Part shown: positions 49,823 to 59,168 of the stretch, in pieces
Layout of the letters: every line of letters begins with the position of its first letter
Numbering within the stretch: the stretch's first letter is position 1
Assembly: GCA_949066965.1 (NCBI GenBank)
Contig: CARTDA010000003.1
Span: forward strand, 62,001-126,000
Source of the DNA: COE1 sp949066965
GTDB lineage: Bacteria > Bacillota > Clostridia > Lachnospirales > Lachnospiraceae
Length of the DNA stretch: 64,000 nucleotides
Reading direction: 5' to 3'
Notes under the pieces: generated by a model
Databases searched by the model: none
What the model was told of the DNA's origin: nothing
Seen by the model: only the letters and a program-made list of their open reading frames with translations
Made by a program: the position numbers and the translations under genes

Positions 49823-50536
49823 TTATACATTTTTATTGTATATCTTTGACTCATATTTTCCGGTCTCTATGTCAATAAACCGGATAAACAGCGATACCTT
49901 ATTGTCTTCATTCAGACTGTTCCAGACCATATCGCCAAACGCATCCATTTCATCCGGGATATCCACAAGCTTCGGTTCACCCTCAAAGCTTGGAAGCGGA
50001 TTGCCATCGCCCATATAAGTGTGGATAAAATGTCCCTCTCCTGCCGTGGGATTGCTGTATGCAAAGGTAAAACGATTGCACGCGTCGGGATTTCCATTGT
50101 TGCTTTTCAATATGGACATTGCATAGTTGTAACTGCCGTTTTCAATATGGAGAATGCCTGAGATGCGCGGCGTGTAATTGGGCGCATCCGGCTCAAACTC
50201 CCTCGTCCTGAGTGCCTGTTCAAATGTCTGCTGCCTGTCCATCAGCTCATAGATTGTGTCTGTCTGATCGCCGTTTGTCACAATTGTCTTATTGCCAAGC
50301 ACGCGAACTGGCGCATAAATGATAAGGCTTGGGTCACTTAGCTTAGACGGGTCAAATGCCTGTGTGCGAATTCCTTCTCCATCCTCCACAAACACGCGGT
50401 TTCTGCTGTTCTCGCTCCTGCCCATGATAAAATAGGCAATGGCAGCCTTTTTCGCATCTTTTGTCTTACCAATGACAATTCCCCTGCCAGGGTAAGCATT
50501 TCCTCTGAGCTCCTGCTCCAATGATAACATGTTCAT
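49823..50536 (-). CDS. purO: IMP cyclohydrolase, PurO-type
   Basis: A 237-residue protein resembling archaeal PurO, which closes FAICAR to IMP. The N-terminus RGNAYPGRGIVIG, a GRSENSRNR, and TPRISGILHI and NGNPDACNRFTFAYSNP stretches match that family. It is unrelated in sequence to the MGS-like cyclohydrolase of PurH. GGAGG seven bases before the ATG fixes the start. The gene follows a ZTP riboswitch and precedes the transformylase, so the final two purine steps are made together under ZMP/ZTP control. Confidence 0.9.
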   Translation of the reverse strand: MNMLSLEQELRGNAYPGRGIVIGKTKDAKKAAIAYFIMGRSENSRNRVFVEDGEGIRTQAFDPSKLSDPSLIIYAPVRVLGNKTIVTNGDQTDTIYELMDRQQTFEQALRTREFEPDAPNYTPRISGILHIENGSYNYAMSILKSNNGNPDACNRFTFAYSNPTAGEGHFIHTYMGDGNPLPSFEGEPKLVDIPDEMDAFGDMVWNSLNEDNKVSLFIRFIDIETGKYESKIYNKNV

Positions 50537-50578
50537 CTCTCATCCTCCTTATGCTTTGAAAAGTATATGAAAGTGCAC

Positions 50579-50702
50579 AAAAAAACCGTCCAGGCGCACT
50601 TACACAGTACTGCCCAGGCGGTCGGCTTTTCATCTATGATACACTCCCTGTAGGTTCTCCTACCCGGCACCGTCCCTCCAATGCCGTCTCCGCCAGTCGT
50701 GT
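50579..50702 (-). promoter_or_regulatory. ZTP (pfl) riboswitch with terminator
   Basis: On the minus strand the aptamer reads ACGACTGGCGG, then GGGACGGTGCCGGGTAGG, and later CCGCCTGGGCA, the conserved parts of the ZTP riboswitch. The last segment (50612-50621) can alternatively pair with GCCTGGACGG (50586-50595), followed by seven T: a terminator. In known members ZMP/ZTP binding prevents termination, raising purine or folate gene expression. Here it controls purO and the transformylase that consumes ZMP (AICAR). Confidence 0.92.
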
Positions 50703-50712
50703 ACTTAATTTT

Positions 50713-50741
50713 ATCATATATGATAAAACAATCTTTGGCAA
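50713..50741 (-). promoter_or_regulatory. promoter ahead of the ZTP riboswitch
   Basis: TTGCCA (50736-50741) and TATGAT (50713-50718) are 17 bases apart on the minus strand; initiation would fall just before the aptamer. Confidence 0.65.
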
Positions 50742-50772
50742 GAGAAAGTTTGATATTCCGTAAAATTTCTGC

Positions 50773-51040
50773 TTACTCCTCGAATACAACATGACAGTCC
50801 TTTCCGAAAAAGGCAATGCCATATTTACCAAATGAGGAAGTGAAGTATATTTTCCGCAGAAAAGTCCTTTCGTGGTTTGACCAGAAAGTCAAACAGAAAG
50901 ACCGCACCAGACTGTTGCAGGCTGTTGTGGACGGTGACGCGGAGACAGTTGAGGAAGAAATCGGGGAAATGCTTTTGGAAACCATCAGCTTTAATGATGC
51001 GTATGAGAGTTTTTATCATGTTTTTTTGGCGGGTTTATAA
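50773..51040. pseudogene. two fragments of an AAA-ATPase/PD-(D/E)XK (DUF1703) gene on opposite strands
   Basis: The plus strand from about 50820 to 51040 encodes LPNEEVKYIFRRKVLSWFDQ and SFNDAYESFYHVFLAGL, a segment of the AAA-ATPase-like/DUF1703 nuclease family just before its nuclease domain, then a stop. The minus strand from about 50826 to 50773 encodes KYGIAFFGKDCHVVFEE and a stop, the extreme C-terminus of the same family. The fragments meet tail-to-head at about 50820-50826. This looks like an inversion with loss of the rest; neither fragment is likely to be functional. Confidence 0.75.
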
Positions 51041-51139
51041 TCCGTATTGGTTTTTCCTCCCTGCTTCTGACTTTCTGGATTCAGTGATAGGCTTATTATA
51101 CAAGATATTATTGTATAATGCCATATCTTTCTAAAAAGC

Positions 51140-51180
51140 GAAAACTGTTGTGCTCCCTCTATGAAACACAACAGGTTTTC
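51140..51180. terminator. terminator between the broken nuclease and the GH13 gene
   Basis: GAAAAC-TGTTGTG (51140-51152) pairs with CACAACA-GGTTTTC (51167-51180), usable on both strands and just after the GH13 stop. A separate nine-base inverted repeat ATTATACAA/TTGTATAAT (51095-51119) lies next to it. Confidence 0.7.
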
Positions 51181-51186
51181 TTATCA

Positions 51187-52962
51187 TTATATATTCTGCT
51201 TATTGCTCAGATACCGGATGCACACGCCGTTTGTATGGAGGACATCCCCTTCCAGCCTTCTTGAGAACATGATTTTGCTGTCGCTGTCTTTTATGACTTC
51301 GATGTCCTCATCGCTGCTGTTCACAATCACCTCGAGCGTCTCCCCCCAGCCCATTTTCTGGAACTGAATCACCCTTGGATTTGCATAGTCAGCCGGGAAA
51401 TGGAAGTTTCTCTGGCGCATCAGCGGTTCCTCTTTCCGGAGCTTTATCAGCTGCTTTGTCATGGAAATCTGCTCGTTGTACTTGCCCTGTTCGATGTCAT
51501 CCCATGGCATACAGCGGCGGCAGTCCGGATCGAAACCTCCCTCCATGCCGATTTCCGTTCCGTAATAAATACAGGTACTGCCCGGCATCGTGAAAAGCAG
51601 CGCAAACAGACAGTTATATTCATCCAGACCGCCTGTCACGTTCCTGAGGCGAATCGTGTCATGCGAGTCGAGCATGTTGAACAGCACGTCATTTGTCTGC
51701 TGCATATAATTGGTGTAGCAACGGTTTATCATAAACTCGAAATCTTCCCCCGTCAGGCTCTTATCAAGGAAAAAGTCCTTCATGCTGCCTGCAAGCGGAT
51801 AGTTCATGACAGAATCGAATTCGTCACCCCTGAGCCATGGAATCGCGTCATGCCAGACCTCCCCCAGGATATAAATATCCGGTTTTATCGTTTTCAGCGC
51901 AAGACGGAGCTGCTTGCAGAATACATGGGACACCTCATTTGCCACATCCATGCGGATGCCGTCCACATCATACTTCTGAACCCAGCCGCAGGCAACCCCG
52001 ATTAGGTATTCCCGCACCGCCTTATTATTTGTGTTGAGCTTTGGCATGGAGTCAAAAAATGCAAACGTGTACAGCTGTCCTCTTTTCGCCGCGTCCCACT
52101 GGTTGGACAACGGCCACTCATTAATCATAAACCAGTCAAAGTACTCGGAATCCCGTCCGTTTTTCAACACGTCCTGCCAGGGCTGAAAGAAATAACCGCT
52201 GTGGTTGAATACCGCGTCAAGCATCACACGTATCCCGCGCTTGTGCGCCTCCTCCACAAAAATTTTCATGGTCTCGTCATCACCAAAATTGTGGTCTATT
52301 TTGCCATAGTCAGTCGTGTCATATTTATGGTTCGACGGCGACTCATTAATCGGCGTTGTGTAGATGCCTGTAATGCCCAAATCCTTCAGATAGTCAAGCT
52401 TATCTATCATTCCCTTTATGTCTCCGCCATAAAAATCGTTGTGCCCGACGCCGCCCTCATATTTCCATGGCTTTGTGTTTTCCGGGTTCAATGAGGGGTC
52501 GCCGTTGCAGAACCGGTCCGGGAAAATCTGATACCATACTGTCTCATTCACCCACCATGGAACCTTGTTGATGTCAATCGGATTCATCCAAGGCATGGTA
52601 AAACACTGCCTGCTTCGTCCCTTAATCTGCATCTGTTCCTCACTGACAAACCCATCCTCAAAATAGTACCAGCGCTCTGTGTCAGTCACCAGCTCGAAAT
52701 AATATTTTAGCCGTTTAAATGCCGGTTTAATTGTCGTCGTCCACCAAAGCTGGTATTTCAAGCGCTTTTTAAATGGAATATTTGCCTTGTCTCCTGTCCA
52801 TTCTTCCCCGCCACCCAGAATACCATTTGCAAATGGGTCTCCATAGACAATATTGACTTCCTTTACATCATATCCTGTTTTGAGATTGATAATCAGCTGA
52901 TTCTCATCAATCATATAGCAATAATTATCAACTGTTCTGTGATAAACTGACGCAAACTCCAT
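51187..52962 (-). CDS. alpha-glycosidase of the GH13 family (neopullulanase/maltogenic amylase type)
   Basis: A 591-residue GH13 enzyme. An N-terminal beta domain (ASVYHRTVDNYCYMIDENQL) precedes the barrel: YQIFPDRFCNGD, DAVFNHSGYFF, the nucleophile motif DGIRMDVANEV, acid ILGEVWHDAIPW and MLDSHDTIR. The N-terminal domain plus PDRF...NGDPS fits cyclomaltodextrinase/neopullulanase-like enzymes of subfamily 20, which cleave short maltodextrins; no signal peptide is visible, so it is cytoplasmic. It follows the aldo/keto reductase by 35 bases. Confidence 0.9.
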   Translation of the reverse strand: MEFASVYHRTVDNYCYMIDENQLIINLKTGYDVKEVNIVYGDPFANGILGGGEEWTGDKANIPFKKRLKYQLWWTTTIKPAFKRLKYYFELVTDTERWYYFEDGFVSEEQMQIKGRSRQCFTMPWMNPIDINKVPWWVNETVWYQIFPDRFCNGDPSLNPENTKPWKYEGGVGHNDFYGGDIKGMIDKLDYLKDLGITGIYTTPINESPSNHKYDTTDYGKIDHNFGDDETMKIFVEEAHKRGIRVMLDAVFNHSGYFFQPWQDVLKNGRDSEYFDWFMINEWPLSNQWDAAKRGQLYTFAFFDSMPKLNTNNKAVREYLIGVACGWVQKYDVDGIRMDVANEVSHVFCKQLRLALKTIKPDIYILGEVWHDAIPWLRGDEFDSVMNYPLAGSMKDFFLDKSLTGEDFEFMINRCYTNYMQQTNDVLFNMLDSHDTIRLRNVTGGLDEYNCLFALLFTMPGSTCIYYGTEIGMEGGFDPDCRRCMPWDDIEQGKYNEQISMTKQLIKLRKEEPLMRQRNFHFPADYANPRVIQFQKMGWGETLEVIVNSSDEDIEVIKDSDSKIMFSRRLEGDVLHTNGVCIRYLSNKQNI

Positions 52963-52997
52963 ATCCGTACCTGTACCTTTCCCAATGACATTGTTTT

Positions 52998-54038
52998 TTA
53001 TTTTTCATTGCTGACACTGACCCTGCCAGCCAAAACATTCTCATAATCCTCAAGATTTTTTTCCAGAAGCTTTGGCGTGTCAAGCCCATATGGGCACTTT
53101 GACGCACAGTTTCCGCAATGTATGCACTCCTTGATTTTTGCCATCTCTGCCTGCCACTCCTCACTTAACCAGTTCGCAGACGGAGAACGGCGCAAAAGCT
53201 GTGAAATGCGCGCACAGTTATTGATTTTGATTCCTTTCGGACATGGCATACAATAGCCGCACCCACGGCAGAAATCACCTGCAAGCTCTTTTAAATCCCT
53301 CTCATAGACTGCTTTCATCTCCTCGTCCATCTCAGGCATATTCTCCTGATAAGACAAAAATTCTGCAAGCTCTGATTCCCTCTGCACACCCCACAACGGT
53401 AAAACAGCGCTGTGCTGACAGGCGAACCAGTAACAGAGCCTCGCATTCGTCAGCAGACCGCCCGCAAGTCCTTTCATGCCCAGAAAGCCCATTCCTGCAT
53501 CCTCGCATTTCTTTACAAGTGCAATCTCTTTTTCGGAGGAAATATATGCAAACGGAAACTGCAACGTTTCATACAGACCACTCTCAACTGCCTCCTCGGC
53601 GACATTCAGAAGATGCGCCGTAATTCCGATATGTTTAATCTTTCCCTCTTTTTTTGCCTTTAATACTGCGTCATATACACCGTCGTCATCTCCTGGCTTA
53701 AAGCACCTTGGTGCGCAGTGCAGCTGGTAGACATCAATATAATCTGTCTTGAGCAGGCGCAGCGAGGTTTCCAGATCCACAAGAACGTCCTCCCCCATCC
53801 TGGCAGCTGTCTTTGACGCAATATAATACCGGCTCCTGTCAATGCCCTCCAGAGCGGTGCCCAGTTTCTTTTCACTGTCACTGTAAGCCCTTGCGGTGTC
53901 AAAAAAATTTACGCCGCCGTCAAGCGCCATATGTATCAGCTTCACTGCGCTTTCCATATCAATCCGCTGAATCGGAAGCGCACCAAAGCCATTTTTATTG
54001 GCAATAATTCCTGTATTTCCAAGTTTTACGGTTACCAT
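52998..54038 (-). CDS. aldo/keto reductase with C-terminal 4Fe-4S cluster domain
   Basis: A 346-residue protein. The AKR barrel starts VKLGNTGIIANKNGFGALPI and has the tetrad segment FFDTARAYSDSEKKLG (Asp and Tyr) and ASKTAARMGED (Lys). Its C-terminus carries CGYCMPCPKGI and CIHCGNCASKCPYG, ferredoxin-like clusters seen in a Clostridial branch of the family. The substrate is unknown; electrons may come from or go to ferredoxin rather than only NADPH. The TetR gene is 28 bases upstream. Confidence 0.9.
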   Translation of the reverse strand: MVTVKLGNTGIIANKNGFGALPIQRIDMESAVKLIHMALDGGVNFFDTARAYSDSEKKLGTALEGIDRSRYYIASKTAARMGEDVLVDLETSLRLLKTDYIDVYQLHCAPRCFKPGDDDGVYDAVLKAKKEGKIKHIGITAHLLNVAEEAVESGLYETLQFPFAYISSEKEIALVKKCEDAGMGFLGMKGLAGGLLTNARLCYWFACQHSAVLPLWGVQRESELAEFLSYQENMPEMDEEMKAVYERDLKELAGDFCRGCGYCMPCPKGIKINNCARISQLLRRSPSANWLSEEWQAEMAKIKECIHCGNCASKCPYGLDTPKLLEKNLEDYENVLAGRVSVSNEK

Positions 54039-54066
54039 ATTTACCCTCCATTCCTACAAAAAACAG

Positions 54067-54669
54067 TCAGCCTTCGGCTTCCTTCTTCCTTTTCATATAG
54101 GACATGATTGCCTCCACTCCGTACAGCATCGTGCTTAGCCCGTCCTGATATCTGTAGTTTCTGTTTGCCGCAAGCATACCGCTTATCCCCGTTGTAAGAA
54201 TCCAGATGTTTTCTGCCGCCTTGTGGCTGTCCGTCTCCGCACAGACATCGCCTGCTGCCTTTCCATCCTCAATCATCTGCATCATTTCCTGAAGGATTTC
54301 ATTTTTCACACCATTATCCGTGATTCGGTACAGGGCAGTATAGTACTGAAAATAGGCATTTTTTTCATAGATATAAGCAAATGCCGCCTTGATAAGCGCC
54401 AAAAATCTTTCATAAAAGGAATCCTGAGGATTTACCGCCGCCCGCGCTTTTGCCATAAGCTCTTCATTGCACCGCCATGCGACAACCAGATTGATTTCTT
54501 CTATGTCCCGGAATCTGTTATAAATAACACGCCTGTCACAGTTCAGTTCGCGGCAAAGCCTGGTGACAGTCAGGGCATCTGCGCCTTCCCTGCAGCCAAT
54601 ATTTACGGCAAGGTCAACAATGCGCCTGCTTGTCTCGTCTTCAATTCGCTTTCCTTTCGAGAATGCCAT
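54067..54669 (-). CDS. TetR-family regulator
   Basis: A 200-residue regulator. N-terminal helix-turn-helix: SRRIVDLAVNIGCREGADAL, then TVTRLCRELNCDRRVIYNRF; a ligand-binding helical domain follows. The start at ATG 54669 has GGGTGAGAG ahead. An inverted repeat GGAAC-N5-GTTCC (54704-54718) lies 35 bases upstream and may be its operator. It is the first gene of a possible unit with the aldo/keto reductase and the GH13 gene. The ligand is unknown. Confidence 0.88.
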   Translation of the reverse strand: MAFSKGKRIEDETSRRIVDLAVNIGCREGADALTVTRLCRELNCDRRVIYNRFRDIEEINLVVAWRCNEELMAKARAAVNPQDSFYERFLALIKAAFAYIYEKNAYFQYYTALYRITDNGVKNEILQEMMQMIEDGKAAGDVCAETDSHKAAENIWILTTGISGMLAANRNYRYQDGLSTMLYGVEAIMSYMKRKKEAEG

Positions 54670-54703
54670 CTCTCTCACCCCAATCATACATAGGGAACTA
54701 TCG

Positions 54704-54718
54704 GGAACCGAATGTTCC
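54704..54718. promoter_or_regulatory. possible operator of the TetR gene
   Basis: GGAAC-N5-GTTCC inverted repeat upstream of the TetR start. A second GGGAAC occurs nine bases to the left. Short and unsupported by a clear promoter, so tentative. Confidence 0.35.
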
Positions 54719-54822
54719 TCGGCAGTACCCATAAATACATTTTATCAGTTATGAACAAAGATATCAAGGATATTGTCGGAAACTTTTGGCAAAAGTAACA
54801 CACACCAATTAGTCTCCTATTT

Positions 54823-54852
54823 AAAAAGGACCTGGCATTTTCTGCCAAGTCC
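54823..54852 (-). terminator. terminator of the ABC exporter operon
   Basis: GGAC-c-TGGCA (54828-54837) pairs with TGCCA-a-GTCC (54843-54852), followed on the minus strand by five T, 36 bases after the last exporter gene stop. Confidence 0.8.
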
Positions 54853-54887
54853 CTGAAAAAAATATGCAAATTTACCTATTATCATTT

Positions 54888-56801
54888 TTAATTTGCCGCA
54901 ATCGCATTTCCGGTGTAAAGCTGGTAGTATTTGCCCTGTGCCTCTATCAGTTCGTCGTGCGTTCCGCGCTCGATAATCCTTCCCTGTTCGAGTACCATGA
55001 TGCAGTCACTGTTCTTGACTGTGGAAAGCCTGTGCGCAATCACAAATGTAGTCCTGCCTTTCATCAGCTTATCCATACCGTCCTGCACGATTTTCTCGGT
55101 ACGTGTGTCAATGGAGCTTGTCGCCTCGTCCAGTATCAGTGCGGGCGGATCCGCAATTGCCGCCCGCGCTATGGCAAGCAGCTGCCTCTGTCCCTGGCTT
55201 AAGTTCGCGCCATCCCCGGTCAGCAGCGTATTGTAACCATCCGGAAGCTTCTCAATAAACTCATGCGCATTGGCAAGCCTTGCCGCCGCGATGACTTCCT
55301 CGTCCGTGGCATCGAGTTTCCCATACCGGATATTCTCCATTACCGTAGTGGTAAACAAATGGGTATCCTGCAATACAATGCCAAGGGAACGCCGCAAATC
55401 GGCTTTCTTTATCTTGTTGACATTAATGTTGTCATACCGAATCTTGCCGTCCTGTATATCATAAAACCGGTTAATCAAATTGGTGATGGTTGTTTTTCCC
55501 GCACCTGTCGAACCGACAAACGCAATTTTCTGTCCCGGCTCCGCAAACATCTTGATATTATGGAGCACAATCTTGTCATCCGTATATCCAAAGTCCACAT
55601 CATCAAACACGACGCCCCCCTCGAGCCGCTGGTACGTCGTAGAGTCACTGTCCTTGTGATAATGCTTCCACGCCCACATTCCTGTATGTTTCTGCGTCTC
55701 CTTTAATTCACCGTTGACTTCCTCCGCATTTACAAGGGATACATACCCATTGTCTGCCTCCGGCTCCTCGTCAAGCATCTTAAAAATACGGTCTGCGCCC
55801 GCAAGCGCCATCACAATCGAGTTAAACTGCATGCTCACCTGGTTAATCGGCATGTTAAAGCTCTTGTTGAAGGAGAGGAAGCTTGCCAGCCCGCCAAGCG
55901 TCAGCCCGCCAATGTTGCCAAGCGCAAGCATGCCGCCCACAATCGCACACATCACATAGCTCAGGTTTCCAAGCTGTGCATTGATGGGCCCAAGCATGTT
56001 GGCAAACTGGTTGGCATTGTATGCGCTCTCAAAAAGTTCTTCGTTCAGTTCGTTAAAACGATCCATGCTTTCCTGCTCGTGACAGAACACCTTGACGACC
56101 TTCTGCCCCTCTATCATTTCCTCCACGAACCCATTCACTGCGCCGATGGACTTCTGCTGCGCCACGAAATATCTGCCGGAAAGCCCTGTTGCCTTCTTCG
56201 TGACGAAAAGCATGATGGAAACCATTACGAGTGTCGTGACGGTGAGCGGCACACTCAGGACAATCATGCTGACCAGAACGCTGACAATCGTGATGGCGCT
56301 GTTCAGGCACTGCGGCATACTCTGGCTAATCATCTGCCTTAATGTATCAATGTCATTTGTGTACCTTGACATGATATCGCCATGCGCATGTGTGTCAAAG
56401 TATTTAATCGGCAGGGATTCCATCTTGTTGAACATTTCGCTTCTGATATTGCGCATCGTCCCCTGGCTTACGTTAATCATGATTCTGTTGTAAAGATAGG
56501 ATGACAGCACACCTACGGCATAAAAGCATGCCACCCAGAAAATCGCGTGCCCAAGCCCAGAAAAATCAGGATTCTCCGTGCCAAGAAGCGGCACAATATA
56601 GCTGTCAATCAGTGTCTGCATGAACAGTGTACCCTGAATATTGGCAAACACGCCGACAAAAATACATATGACAACAATTACAACTTGCGGTGTATAATTT
56701 TTGAGCACATATCCCATAAGCCTTTTAAAAAGCTTTCCCGGGTTTTCAATCTTGGGCTTCTGACCCCTTGGTCCCCTCATTGGATGTCCTGGTCCTGGCA
56801 T
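54888..56801 (-). CDS. ABC exporter half-transporter with a consensus catalytic site
   Basis: A 637-residue fusion of a six-helix membrane domain and an ATPase. Walker A is GSTGAGKTTITNLI, the signature is LSQGQRQLL (second G replaced by Q) and Walker B is ILDEATSSIDTR with the catalytic Glu. About 50 residues of charged sequence (WAWKHYHKDSDSTTYQRLEG region) are inserted before the ATPase. It pairs with the 584-residue partner as a heterodimer of the TM287/288 or BmrCD type. Its start overlaps the partner stop (TAATG). Substrate unknown; drug or peptide export is typical. Confidence 0.9.
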   Translation of the reverse strand: MPGPGHPMRGPRGQKPKIENPGKLFKRLMGYVLKNYTPQVVIVVICIFVGVFANIQGTLFMQTLIDSYIVPLLGTENPDFSGLGHAIFWVACFYAVGVLSSYLYNRIMINVSQGTMRNIRSEMFNKMESLPIKYFDTHAHGDIMSRYTNDIDTLRQMISQSMPQCLNSAITIVSVLVSMIVLSVPLTVTTLVMVSIMLFVTKKATGLSGRYFVAQQKSIGAVNGFVEEMIEGQKVVKVFCHEQESMDRFNELNEELFESAYNANQFANMLGPINAQLGNLSYVMCAIVGGMLALGNIGGLTLGGLASFLSFNKSFNMPINQVSMQFNSIVMALAGADRIFKMLDEEPEADNGYVSLVNAEEVNGELKETQKHTGMWAWKHYHKDSDSTTYQRLEGGVVFDDVDFGYTDDKIVLHNIKMFAEPGQKIAFVGSTGAGKTTITNLINRFYDIQDGKIRYDNINVNKIKKADLRRSLGIVLQDTHLFTTTVMENIRYGKLDATDEEVIAAARLANAHEFIEKLPDGYNTLLTGDGANLSQGQRQLLAIARAAIADPPALILDEATSSIDTRTEKIVQDGMDKLMKGRTTFVIAHRLSTVKNSDCIMVLEQGRIIERGTHDELIEAQGKYYQLYTGNAIAAN

Positions 56802-58555
56802 TAGTTGTCACCTCCGTTCTGGTCAAAGTCCGCGTTGCCGCCAGTCTGTGATTCATATACCTCTCGGTAAATCGGACTTTCCTTTAACAGCGCGTCATGC
56901 GTTCCAAATGCGGTCACTGCACCATTGTCCATGACAATAATGCGGTCTGCGTTTTGGACGCTGCTTACCCGCTGCGCAATGATAAGCTTCGTCGTATCTG
57001 GTATCTCCTCGGCAAATGCCTTTCTGATTTTGGCGTCAGTGGCTGTGTCCACCGCACTGGTGCTGTCATCAAGAATCAATATCCTTGGTTTCTTCAGCAG
57101 CGCCCTTGCAATACAGAGCCTCTGTTTCTGCCCGCCTGATACGTTCGTGCCCCCCTGCTCAATATACGTATTGTATTTGTCCGGCATCTTCTGTATAAAC
57201 TCATCTGCACATGCAAGCCTGCATGCCCGGATGCACTCCTCCTCGGAAGCCTCCTTGTTTCCCCAGCGGAGGTTTTCGAGTATGGTGCCGCTGAACAGCA
57301 CATTTTTCTGCAGCACGACCGCGACCTGATTTCGCAGTGCCTCCATATCATATTTGCGCACATCAAGACCGCCTACCAGAAGCTCCCCGGACGTGACATC
57401 ATACAGACGGCTGATGAGATTGACAAGGCTGGATTTTGCACTGCCTGTTCCGCCGATGATACCGATTGTCTCACCGGACTGAATATCCAGGTTGATATTG
57501 TTCAAAACCGGCTTGCCATCCCTGTTGTAGGAAAAAGAGACATTATGGAACACAATGCTTCCGTCCCTGACATGCTCCACGGGGGTTTCCGGGTTGCTGA
57601 GGTCTGTCTTTTCCGTCAGAACCTCGGCAATACGTTTTGCACTGGCATAACTCATGGACAGCATCACGATAATCATGGATACCATCATCAGGCTCATCAG
57701 GATATTCATACAGTATGTCAGCAGACTCATCATCTCACCTGTCGTAAGTCCCCCCGCGACAATCGTCTTTGCCCCAAGCCATGATATCAGCAAAATGCAG
57801 CTGTACACGGTTGCCTGCATAAGCGGCATGTTGATGACGACAAGCTTTTCCGCTTTTAAGAACATATTGTAAATGTTCTGGTTTGCCTTTGCAAATTTAT
57901 CCTTTTCGTAATCCTCACGCACATACGCCTTTACAACGCGGATTGCGGATACATTCTCCTGGACGCTTGCGTTCAAGTCGTCGTACTTCTCAAACACCTG
58001 CCTGAAATACCTGTTTGCCCTTGGCAGGATAAATGAAATGCAGACAGCAAGAAATATAACAGCGACAAGGTAAATACTTGCAAGTCTCGCGTTAATCGAA
58101 AATGCCATTACCATTGCCGTAATCATGGATGCCGGCGCCCGCATTGCCATACGCAGAATCATCTGGTAGGAGTTCTGCATATTGGTCACATCTGTCGTCA
58201 GCCTTGTTATCAGGCTTGACGTGGAATACTTGTCAATATTCGAGAATGAAAACGTCTGGATATTTTCGTACATTGCCTTTCTTAGGTTTCTTGCAAAGCC
58301 CGTGGAAGCCCTCGCCCCGAACTTCGCCCCCATAAGCCCTGCCCACAGGCCAATCAGTGCCATCACAATCATAATTCCGCCGACTTTGTAAATGTGGTTC
58401 AGGTCTCCCGCGTCGACACCGTCATCAATGATGGATGCCATCAGCAGCGGAATAATCATTTCCATGATAACCTCTAAAATCATGAAAACAGGCGTAAGGA
58501 TGGAATCCTTTTTGAATTCCTTAATTTGTGCGCCCAATATTTTCAGCATAGTCAT
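56801..58555 (-). CDS. ABC exporter half-transporter with a degenerate catalytic site
   Basis: A 584-residue half-transporter. Walker A reads GGTGSAKSSLVN, where the usual GKS glycine is Ala; the signature VSGGQKQRL is normal; Walker B ends in ILDDSTSAVDT with Asp in place of the catalytic Glu. These are the hallmarks of the degenerate partner in heterodimeric exporters. ATG 58555 is preceded by AAAGGAAG; ATG at 58549 is also plausible. It follows the MarR gene by 44 bases. Confidence 0.9.
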   Translation of the reverse strand: MTMLKILGAQIKEFKKDSILTPVFMILEVIMEMIIPLLMASIIDDGVDAGDLNHIYKVGGIMIVMALIGLWAGLMGAKFGARASTGFARNLRKAMYENIQTFSFSNIDKYSTSSLITRLTTDVTNMQNSYQMILRMAMRAPASMITAMVMAFSINARLASIYLVAVIFLAVCISFILPRANRYFRQVFEKYDDLNASVQENVSAIRVVKAYVREDYEKDKFAKANQNIYNMFLKAEKLVVINMPLMQATVYSCILLISWLGAKTIVAGGLTTGEMMSLLTYCMNILMSLMMVSMIIVMLSMSYASAKRIAEVLTEKTDLSNPETPVEHVRDGSIVFHNVSFSYNRDGKPVLNNINLDIQSGETIGIIGGTGSAKSSLVNLISRLYDVTSGELLVGGLDVRKYDMEALRNQVAVVLQKNVLFSGTILENLRWGNKEASEEECIRACRLACADEFIQKMPDKYNTYIEQGGTNVSGGQKQRLCIARALLKKPRILILDDSTSAVDTATDAKIRKAFAEEIPDTTKLIIAQRVSSVQNADRIIVMDNGAVTAFGTHDALLKESPIYREVYESQTGGNADFDQNGGDN

Positions 58556-58599
58556 CTTCCTTTCCCGTAATACTTTTATTGGCTTATAACCGCAGCCGG

Positions 58600-59133
58600 T
58601 TATTGTCCCATATTTTGCAGCAGCTTTTCCGCAACTTCAAGAAAAACGGCAAGCTCCCTTTCCCCGATGCCTTCGGTCAGGCTTTTCTCCATATTGTCAA
58701 TCATGGACTTTGTACGCACAGCAGTTTCCGTTCCCTGCTGTGTCAGAACAATTCTTTTGAGTCTGGCATCTCCTGCCACTGCCTCCCTTCTGATATACCC
58801 TTTCTTTTCCATGAGCTGCAGTATTGTTGTCACAGTAGAGCGCCTGATATTGAATTCCGACTCAATCGTCTTCTGATAAATCTCACGATTCTGGTTGTGA
58901 TGCAGATAGCCCATTATCCAGCCATGCATCAGTGTCACTTCGTCAAGCCCTGCCTCTGTCCCGCTGCTGAGGAACATCTTTCTGAATGCACCATTCAGCT
59001 CTTTTATGATATGCCCGACCGACCTGCCATCAGACACATCAAAATCATGTTTTTTACCGTTTTCCGTATTGCCCTCACCGCCTCTCCTTACAATGCATCC
59101 ATACAGCTGCCAGATATAAGGCAGTCGAAACAT
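58600..59133 (-). CDS. MarR-family regulator
   Basis: A 177-residue winged helix regulator. The core is LHHNQNREIYQKTIESEFNI, RRSTVTTILQLMEKKGYIRR and GDARLKRIVLTQQGTETA, with the usual wing. The first 35 residues (to about FDVSDGRS) are not part of the fold and have no good SD before the first ATG, so the true start is uncertain. It is the first gene of the exporter operon, and a direct/inverted AT-rich site overlaps its promoter, so it probably represses the exporter until a drug-like ligand binds. Confidence 0.85.
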   Translation of the reverse strand: MFRLPYIWQLYGCIVRRGGEGNTENGKKHDFDVSDGRSVGHIIKELNGAFRKMFLSSGTEAGLDEVTLMHGWIMGYLHHNQNREIYQKTIESEFNIRRSTVTTILQLMEKKGYIRREAVAGDARLKRIVLTQQGTETAVRTKSMIDNMEKSLTEGIGERELAVFLEVAEKLLQNMGQ

Positions 59134-59168
59134 CAGTTTGTTTGTCTATGGACTGTTCGTGTGCTAAC

